Below, piece by piece: positions 6,704 through 11,259 of a DNA stretch of 11,259 nt. Under the pieces are notes generated by a model, which worked only from the letters and a program-made list of their open reading frames with translations, was not told the origin of the DNA and made no database searches. This DNA comes from JBAZKV01 sp964443545 (GTDB lineage: Bacteria; Margulisbacteria; WOR-1; JAKLHX01; JBAZKV01). The stretch spans positions 1 to 11,259 of the forward strand of contig CAYUCV010000034.1 of assembly GCA_964443545.1 (NCBI GenBank). Direction: 5' to 3'. Each line of letters starts with the position of its first letter. Within the stretch, counting starts at the first letter, position 1. The translations under genes were made by a program, and so were the position numbers.

Positions 6704-6721
6704 CTTGACCTATATGTCAAG
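6704..6721 (-). other. Inverted repeat across the gyrB stop codon
   Basis: On the minus strand CTTGAC (6716-6721), the 6-nt ATATAG holding the gyrB stop, and GTCAAG (6704-6709) form a perfect 6-bp stem with a 6-nt loop. No T-run follows; purine-rich sequence leads to the gyrA Shine-Dalgarno instead. It is therefore not a terminator. It could be an RNA processing or stability site between gyrB and gyrA, or chance. Confidence 0.4.
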
Positions 6722-8686
6722 CCATCTTACTTTTTTGGCGTGCTGAACAATAAAATCTCTTCTCGGCCCCACCTCGGAACCCATCAGCATTTTAAAGATC
6801 TCGTCCGCGGCTTCGGCATCCTCCACATCTACTTTCAGCATCGTCCTTTTCTCCGGGTCCATCGTGGTTTCCCAGAGCTGTTCCGGGTCCATTTCGCCAA
6901 GACCTTTGTACCTTTGTATGGAAGAGCCCTCTTTCCCGAGCGCTTTCATGGTGTCGGAAAGCTCTTTGTCGGAATAGATCCATTTCTGGCTCTTGCCTTT
7001 TTTGAGCAAATAAAGCGGCGGCTGGGCTATGTACAAATGCCCGTTCTCTACTATCTGCCTGGCGTACCGGAAGAAGAATGTTAAAAGCAGCGTCCTGATG
7101 TGAGCTCCGTCCACATCCGCGTCCGTCATTATCACTATCTTGTGATATTGCAGTCTTTTTAAGAACTCGGCCTCGGAAAGGTCCCCGTCCTTTTCCTCTT
7201 CCGAATTCCCGTTGCCGTTGCCTTTTATTCCGGTTATTACGCCGCTTCCGATAACCGTTATCATCGCCCTGATCTCGTCGTTGTTCAGTATTTTGTCGAG
7301 CCTGGCCTTTTCCACATTAAGGATCTTTCCCTTTAGCGGAAGTATGGCCTGGAACATTCTGTCCCTGCCCTGCTTGGCCGAGCCTCCTGCGGAATCGCCC
7401 TCAACTATGAACAGTTCGCACTTGGCCGGGTCCCTTTCGGTGCAGTCGGCCAGTTTGCCCGGCAGAGTTGCCGTATCAAGCGCGCTTTTCTTTCTCTCCA
7501 GTTCCTGAGCTTTTCTTGCCGCCTCTCTTACCCTCATGGCAATAAGGGATTTTTCTACGATCGCTCTTCCCGCGGCAGGGTTTTTTTCCAGATAATTGGT
7601 GATGCCTTCGTCCACAATGGAGTCAACAATTCCCTTGACCTCTCCGTTGCCCAGCTTGGTCTTGGTCTGGCCCTCAAATTGGGGGTTGGGGATCCTTAAA
7701 TTGATGACCCCGCTAAGCCCCTCCCTGACATCATCGCCCGAAAGGGCTTCGCTGTCGTTTTTGAGAAGTCCGTACCTTTTTGCAAAGTTGTTAACAGACC
7801 TTGTGAACGCGGACTTAAATCCAACCACATGCGTCCCGCCCTCTTTGGTCTTAATGCAGTTAACAAAAGAGAAAAGGTTCTCGTCGTAATAGTCCTTGCT
7901 GTGCTGTATTGCCACTTCGACAAAGATGTTATCTTTTTCGGCCGTGGCAAATATGGGGGGCCTGTAAAGAGGGTCTTTCCCTTTATTAAGGTGGGCAACA
8001 TATTCTATTACCCCCCCGTCGTATTTATATGTATCGCTCCTGCCTTTTCCTCTCTCGTCCGAAAACATTATCGACAGGCCCTTGTTAAGGTAGGCTAGCT
8101 CCTGCAGCCTGCGCCCAACGGTCTCAAAGTCATAATCAACCTCGTCAAATATCTCTTTGTCCGCCAAAAAAGTAACCTTTGTCCCGGTGTTCTCTTCGGC
8201 ATCCTTTGACTTTGTCCTTTTTTCGGGCTTTGGATTGCCCCTTTCAAATCTTTGCCGGTAGATCTCCCCGTCCCTGCAAACTTCCAGGTCCATCCACTCC
8301 GAAAGTGCGTTAACACACGACACCCCTACTCCGTGCAAACCTCCCGACACCTTGTATCCTCCCGTGCCAAATTTGCCGCCTGCATGAAGGGTTGTCAGCA
8401 CCACTTCTGCCGCCGGGCGCTTGGTGTCTTTGTGGATGTCGATGGGTATCCCCCTGCCGTTGTCTGATACGGAGACGATGTTATCTTTGTGGATACAAAC
8501 CTCTATCGTGTCGCAATGGCCCGCGAGGGCTTCGTCAACACTGTTATCAACGACCTCGTAGATCAAATGATGAAGGCCTGCTTTTCCGGTCGATCCGATA
8601 TACATACTGGGGCGCTTTCTGACCGCCTCTATTCCGCCCAGTATCTTGATGTTTGAGGCATCATAGCCGCTTTTTGGTTTAGCCAT
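6710..8686 (-). CDS. gyrB: DNA gyrase subunit B
   Basis: ATPase subunit of DNA gyrase, 658 residues, the short form without the large insert of E. coli GyrB. The GHKL ATPase domain shows E44 (general base) in YEVVDNSVDEA, DNGRGIP at 75-81, and the ATP-lid glycine motif GGLHGVG at 115-121. The transducer lysine is in QTKTKLG (about K342). The TOPRIM domain has EGDSAGG (429-435) and TDADVDG (521-527), which bind the catalytic metals. The C-terminal RYKGLGEMDPEQLW (592-605) and GPRRDFI motifs are intact. A short acidic, Gly-Asn-rich insert lies at about 489-508 inside the TOPRIM region. ATG 8686 has a strong site, AAGGAG (8693-8698), 6 nt upstream, and overlaps the dciA stop by 8 nt. ParE is the main alternative, but the pairing with gyrA next to dnaN and dnaA favours GyrB. 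Confidence 0.97.
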   Translation of the reverse strand: MAKPKSGYDASNIKILGGIEAVRKRPSMYIGSTGKAGLHHLIYEVVDNSVDEALAGHCDTIEVCIHKDNIVSVSDNGRGIPIDIHKDTKRPAAEVVLTTLHAGGKFGTGGYKVSGGLHGVGVSCVNALSEWMDLEVCRDGEIYRQRFERGNPKPEKRTKSKDAEENTGTKVTFLADKEIFDEVDYDFETVGRRLQELAYLNKGLSIMFSDERGKGRSDTYKYDGGVIEYVAHLNKGKDPLYRPPIFATAEKDNIFVEVAIQHSKDYYDENLFSFVNCIKTKEGGTHVVGFKSAFTRSVNNFAKRYGLLKNDSEALSGDDVREGLSGVINLRIPNPQFEGQTKTKLGNGEVKGIVDSIVDEGITNYLEKNPAAGRAIVEKSLIAMRVREAARKAQELERKKSALDTATLPGKLADCTERDPAKCELFIVEGDSAGGSAKQGRDRMFQAILPLKGKILNVEKARLDKILNNDEIRAMITVIGSGVITGIKGNGNGNSEEEKDGDLSEAEFLKRLQYHKIVIMTDADVDGAHIRTLLLTFFFRYARQIVENGHLYIAQPPLYLLKKGKSQKWIYSDKELSDTMKALGKEGSSIQRYKGLGEMDPEQLWETTMDPEKRTMLKVDVEDAEAADEIFKMLMGSEVGPRRDFIVQHAKKVRWLDI

Positions 8687-8993
8687 CTTTTTCTCCTTGG
8701 GACCTTTTACTCCTGCCGCAAACTGTTATCTTAACATCCTTCACAATGTTCTTTTTTGAGAGTTTATTGAACTCTTCCACGAACTGCATCCTTTTCATCC
8801 TCAGCTCCTGCGCAAAAGACGGGTCTTCTGACGCAACAAAAAGAACTCCCGAAGAAAATTTTACCGGCCAGCTCACCCCGTTCTTGTCGGCAACCTCATT
8901 CCACATTTCCAGCAGCCTGTTTCCCTCTATCATGTCCCTGGCTGCCGGAAGGTTTTCTATCAGCCCGTTCAGGATCTGCCCGGCGTTTTCCAT
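8679..8993 (-). CDS. dciA: DciA-like (DUF721) protein, probable replicative helicase operator
   Basis: 104-residue protein of the DUF721 family. The characteristic core is visible: a Trp-containing helix (LLEMWNEVADKNG, about 27-39), then VKFSSGVLFVASEDPSFAQELRMKRMQFVEEFN (about 44-76 in pieces), where the strand plus SFAQEL segment matches the family's 'W..V....L.V...S..WAQEL' pattern. DciA proteins bind the replicative helicase DnaB and are thought to do the loading job in the many bacteria that lack DnaC or DnaI. Location between dnaN and gyrB is common for DUF721 genes. It starts 10 nt after dnaN with only a G-rich (GCGGGG) upstream stretch, so coupling is likely. Its end carries the gyrB ribosome site and overlaps gyrB. 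The family call is good; the helicase role is inferred from the family. Confidence 0.85.
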   Translation of the reverse strand: MENAGQILNGLIENLPAARDMIEGNRLLEMWNEVADKNGVSWPVKFSSGVLFVASEDPSFAQELRMKRMQFVEEFNKLSKKNIVKDVKITVCGRSKRSQGEKDG

Positions 8994-9003
8994 GTGGCCC
9001 CGC

Positions 9004-10143
9004 TTAAGCAGTAGTGTCCGCTGTTCTGATGGGCATAATAATGTACAAATAGTCGGCGCCGTTCACCGGTCTTATTATTCCCGGGTTAACAGGCCCCGAA
9101 AATTCGAGGCTTATCTTGTCCGTGTCTATTACCTTGAGCACATCTGTAAGCAGCCTTACATTGAATGCTATAGGGGCCTTGCCCTCCCCCTTTATCTGTG
9201 ACTCCACCACCTCATCGGCACTTCCTACATCGGGGGTATTTGCCAGTATGTGCAGCTTTCCATCCTTTGTATTGATCTTGACGATATTGGAGCTTCCGCT
9301 TGCGATGACCGCTGTTCTTTCCGCGGCATCCAAAAAGAGCCCGGTATCGGCCTCGATCTTGACCTCGCTGCTCTTGGGGATAACTTGTTTATAATCCGGA
9401 AATTGTCCCTGTATCAGCCTCGATATCATATACACATCCTTGAATTTAAAGGCTATCTGCTCGTTCGATATGCTTATTTTGAGTTCCCCGCGCTCTTTTC
9501 CCTGAAGTATCCGGCTTACCTCGATCAGGGCCTTTGCGGGAACGATAACCGAGTTCTTTTCCGGGTTGCCCCCTATTTTTTCTCCCATTTTGGCCAATCT
9601 GTATCCGTCCGTTGCGACCAGCCTTATATTGCTGTCATCCTTTTCCTGCGAGCTTTTCCCCGTTTCAAACAGCACGCCGTTAAGGACATATTTGTCCTCG
9701 CTTTGGGACACCGAGAACACGGTCTGTTTGACCATGTCTACAAATGTTCTTGTTTCGATGGTTATTGTTTTGGCTTCCTTAATTTTTGGAAGAACCGGGA
9801 ATTCTTCCGACGGAAGTCCGTTTATGTTTACATTTGATTGTTTATACGCTATCCTTACAACGCCCTTTTCGCTCGCTTTAATACTGATCGACTCGCTCGG
9901 GAGTTTTGACACTATCCCTCCCAGGGTTTTTGCCGGAATAAGTATCGATCCTTCTTGTTTAACCTTTGCCGGGATAGTTACCTCAAGCCCCATTTCGAGG
10001 TTGTTGGCCGAAAGGCGCAGGCCGTCCTTCATCGCCTCAAAAAGCACATTTCCTATTATCGGCAGAGTACTTCTCGTCAAAACTATCCTTTCTACAGCGG
10101 TAACCCCGGCCGAAAGATCTTCCTTTACACAATTTATTTCCAT
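9004..10143 (-). CDS. dnaN: DNA polymerase III beta subunit (sliding clamp)
   Basis: The ring-shaped clamp that tethers DNA polymerase III and other repair factors to DNA. The 379-residue product is close to the usual 365-380 and shows the three-domain repeat pattern: TRSTLPIIGNVLFEA near the start, LPSEEFPVLPK (about 113-124), LNGVLFETG, LVATDGYRLA in domain 2, GQFPDYKQVIPK, and the terminal YLYIIMPIR, the family's signature for the client-binding pocket. A short tail, TADTTA, follows this normally final motif. ATG 10143 is preceded by AAGGAAGGGG, 6 nt upstream, a strong ribosome site. It lies 233 nt downstream of dnaA, across a probable origin region, and 10 nt before dciA. Confidence 0.97.
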   Translation of the reverse strand: MEINCVKEDLSAGVTAVERIVLTRSTLPIIGNVLFEAMKDGLRLSANNLEMGLEVTIPAKVKQEGSILIPAKTLGGIVSKLPSESISIKASEKGVVRIAYKQSNVNINGLPSEEFPVLPKIKEAKTITIETRTFVDMVKQTVFSVSQSEDKYVLNGVLFETGKSSQEKDDSNIRLVATDGYRLAKMGEKIGGNPEKNSVIVPAKALIEVSRILQGKERGELKISISNEQIAFKFKDVYMISRLIQGQFPDYKQVIPKSSEVKIEADTGLFLDAAERTAVIASGSSNIVKINTKDGKLHILANTPDVGSADEVVESQIKGEGKAPIAFNVRLLTDVLKVIDTDKISLEFSGPVNPGIIRPVNGADYLYIIMPIRTADTTA

Positions 10144-10163
10144 TTTTATCCCCTTCCTTTCTT

Positions 10164-10169
10164 ATTATA
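10164..10169 (-). promoter_or_regulatory. Possible -10 element for dnaN
   Basis: A perfect TATAAT on the minus strand ends 20 nt before the dnaN ATG. No -35 hexamer like TTGACA is found 16-18 nt upstream, and initiation from here would give a leader of only about 14 nt that clips the ribosome site. It may equally be part of the AT-rich unwinding stretch. Confidence 0.25.
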
Positions 10170-10186
10170 TCTTTATTTTAAAGAAC

Positions 10187-10201
10187 TAGTAGTAATAATA
10201 A
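10187..10201 (+). repeat. DnaA-trio-like triplet run (TAG TAG TAA TAA TAA)
   Basis: Five consecutive triplets on the plus strand fit the DnaA-trio consensus, which read 3' to 5' is [G/A]A[T/A] repeated at least three times. DnaA binds such single-stranded triplets during origin opening. The run is separated by only 3 nt from a pair of DnaA-box-like repeats and is followed, toward dnaN, by AT-rich DNA, which is the expected layout. Confidence 0.55.
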
Positions 10202-10204
10202 CAC

Positions 10205-10220
10205 TTGTTGATTTGTTGAT
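10205..10220. repeat. Tandem 8-bp repeat TTGTTGAT x2
   Basis: Two perfect head-to-tail copies. The complement reads ATCAACAA twice, so ATATCAACA on the minus strand differs from the DnaA box TTATCCACA at two positions. It lies next to the DnaA-trio-like run, where initiator-binding boxes are expected. Confidence 0.6.
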
Positions 10221-10250
10221 ATTTTTATTTTTCCTAAAAGCACGGCAAAA

Positions 10251-10265
10251 TCCGGGGAGCCCGGA
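10251..10265 (-). terminator. GC-rich hairpin, possible dnaA terminator
   Basis: TCCGGG and CCCGGA form a perfect 6-bp stem around a 3-nt loop. On the minus strand it is followed by only four T (TTTTG), so as an intrinsic terminator for dnaA it would be weak. It lies 112 nt beyond the dnaA stop. A structural role in the origin is an alternative. Confidence 0.35.
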
Positions 10266-10297
10266 AAGCATAAATTCTTGGTCCTTTCTTGATATCC

Positions 10298-10306
10298 TGT
10301 GCATAT
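10298..10306 (-). promoter_or_regulatory. Near-consensus DnaA box
   Basis: The minus strand reads ATATGCACA, which differs from the box TTATGCACA (consensus TTWTNCACA) only at the first base. It is the best DnaA box match in the dnaA-dnaN gap. A single 9-mer with one mismatch can occur by chance; its position gives it weight. Confidence 0.45.
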
Positions 10307-10345
10307 CTTTTTTTGCCCGACCCAAATCACTTGTCTCGAACAGTT

Positions 10346-10364
10346 GTCAACAGTCCGTCAACAG
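10346..10364. repeat. GTCAACAG x2, 11 bp apart
   Basis: Two perfect 8-bp copies start 11 bp apart, about one helical turn. They share the core TCAACA with the repeats at 10205-10220 but point the opposite way. TTGTCAACA differs from the DnaA box TTATCCACA at two positions. They are good candidates for initiator or repressor sites close to the dnaA stop. Confidence 0.5.
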
Positions 10365-10376
10365 ACAGGCCACAGC

Positions 10377-11259
10377 TTAATCGCTGCCCGACCTTATCTT
10401 TGCTGTTATTGTGTTTACCGCCGACGAGATCTCTTTGTCCTCTTTGATCAGGTCCTTTATCTTTTCGCAGGCATGGATAACGGTTGTATGGTCCCTTCCG
10501 CCGAAAGCGCCCCCTATTTTGTTAAGCGAAGAGCTGGTGAGCTCTTTTACGAGGTACATAGCCACCTGTCTTGCGGTCGCGATCTCCTTGGTCCTTGTTT
10601 TTGCCGACATATCCTCCAATTTAAGCGAGTAATACAGGGCCGTGGCTTTTTTTATGGCATCAATGGTTATCTGCGGCTTTGTGCGGGAGGGCGAAAATAT
10701 GTTCTTCAGGACATCTTCCGCCACCGCCGGGGTCAACTCCCTGCTTTCTATGGCACTGTGGGCAAGAAGCCGCGTGAGCGCGCCCTCCAGCTCCCTGATA
10801 TTGGATGTTATCTTGGTGGCCACCAGCGAAAGCACTTCGTCAGGGACCGACACTTCCTCGATTTCGGCCTTTTTCTTTAATATGGCTATACGGGTCTCAA
10901 AATCCGGCGGCTGAACATCCGCAATAAGGCCCCATTCGAAACGGTTCCTAAGTCTTTCTTCAATATCCGGGATCTCTTTTGGGGGCCTGTCGTTGCTGAT
11001 TATTATCTGCTTGGACGATTCATAAAGGGCGTTAAAAGTATGAAAAAACTCCTCGGTCGTCCTTTCTTTCCCGGAAATGAACTGGATGTCGTCCACCATG
11101 ATCAGGTCGGCGCTTCTGTATTTGTTCCTGAAAGAGTCCATTTTGTCGAAACGGATGGAATCTATGACCTCATTTGTGAACTTTTCCGAAGTTACATAAA
11201 CAACTTTGGTTTTTGGCCGGGTCTTAAGGATGTGATGCCCGATCGCCTGCATCAGGTGA
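10377..11259 (-). CDS. dnaA: Chromosomal replication initiator DnaA (5' partial)
   Basis: AAA+ initiator that binds DnaA boxes at the origin, opens the DNA and recruits the helicase; it also regulates its own gene in many bacteria. About 293 C-terminal residues are visible. The window edge falls just after Walker A, at HLMQAIGHHI. Walker B is LIMVDDIQFISGKE, followed by EEFFHTFNALYE; the arginine-finger segment is RLRNRFEWGLIADVQPPD; the sensor-2 region is TSNIRELEGALTRL. Domain IV carries the DNA-binding signature GGRDHTTVIHACEKI, with the Asp-His-Thr-Thr that reads the DnaA box intact, so boxes near the usual consensus are expected. The end, at SGSD, is of normal length. dnaN follows after the candidate origin. 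Confidence 0.97.
   Translation of the reverse strand, partial: HLMQAIGHHILKTRPKTKVVYVTSEKFTNEVIDSIRFDKMDSFRNKYRSADLIMVDDIQFISGKERTTEEFFHTFNALYESSKQIIISNDRPPKEIPDIEERLRNRFEWGLIADVQPPDFETRIAILKKKAEIEEVSVPDEVLSLVATKITSNIRELEGALTRLLAHSAIESRELTPAVAEDVLKNIFSPSRTKPQITIDAIKKATALYYSLKLEDMSAKTRTKEIATARQVAMYLVKELTSSSLNKIGGAFGGRDHTTVIHACEKIKDLIKEDKEISSAVNTITAKIRSGSD

Larger units (their letters stand above)
10144..10376. other. dnaA-dnaN intergenic region, candidate replication origin
   Basis: This 233-nt gap is the only sizeable non-coding stretch. In the dnaA-to-dnaN direction it holds two TGTTGAC motifs (10346-10364), a near-consensus DnaA box (10298-10306), a GC-rich hairpin (10251-10265), two tandem ATCAACAA repeats (10205-10220), a TTATTATTACTACTA run (10187-10201), then AT-rich sequence (about 10160-10186) and the dnaN ribosome site. 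Repeats, triplet run, AT-rich DNA and dnaN are in the same order as in the B. subtilis origin unwinding region, from my memory of it. Canonical DnaA boxes (TTATCCACA) are absent, so the origin call is an inference. More origin DNA may lie upstream of dnaA, outside the window. Confidence 0.55.

Noticed and set aside
8488..8496. TGTGGATAC, an 8 of 9 match to the DnaA box complement
   Set aside because: It encodes conserved-region codons within gyrB and is isolated from the origin features, so chance is the simplest explanation.
9250..10189. Open frames of about 200 codons on the plus strand, opposite dnaN
   Set aside because: They are shadows of the complete dnaN gene and show no independent protein signature.
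10345..10350. TTGACA on the minus strand as a -35 promoter element after dnaA
   Set aside because: Nothing like TATAAT occurs 16-18 nt downstream; the hexamer is better explained as part of the repeated GTCAACAG motif.

Overview
This window is a bacterial chromosome segment made of core housekeeping genes in two convergent blocks. The right block, on the minus strand, runs dnaA (start cut off by the window edge) - 233-nt gap - dnaN - dciA (DUF721) - gyrB - gyrA - gerMN-domain gene - vanZ-like gene. This is the classic replication-origin gene cluster. The left block, on the plus strand, runs cysteine desulfurase (start cut off) - iscU-type scaffold - mnmA - nadA. The blocks meet at 3062-3065, where the two stop codons overlap.

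The right block supplies the initiator, the sliding clamp, a probable helicase operator and both gyrase subunits. The dnaA-dnaN gap looks like part of a replication origin: it has a DnaA-trio-like triplet run in the same place and orientation as in Bacillus subtilis, an AT-rich stretch next to dnaN, one near-consensus DnaA box and four copies of a TCAACA-core motif. recF, often found between dnaN and gyrB, is absent here. Two small membrane-associated genes of uncertain role (GerMN and VanZ families) are coupled tightly to the end of gyrA.

The left block forms a sulfur and Fe-S unit. The desulfurase removes sulfur from cysteine, the scaffold can build Fe-S clusters, MnmA uses the sulfur for tRNA 2-thiouridine, and NadA is a [4Fe-4S] enzyme of NAD synthesis. 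Gene spacing is very tight, except for a 65-nt gap between the first two genes that carries a perfect 20-bp palindrome.

The organism cannot be named from this sequence alone. Gene order, GerMN, DciA, the Gram-positive-like gyrase and the B. subtilis-like origin layout suggest a Firmicutes-like or candidate-phylum bacterium of middling GC, possibly known only from metagenomes; this is an inference. I see no phage, transposon, CRISPR, defence or toxin genes and no tRNA or rRNA. No wholly new multi-gene system is evident. The best leads are the origin candidate, the extended GyrA and the gyrA-gerMN-vanZ coupling.
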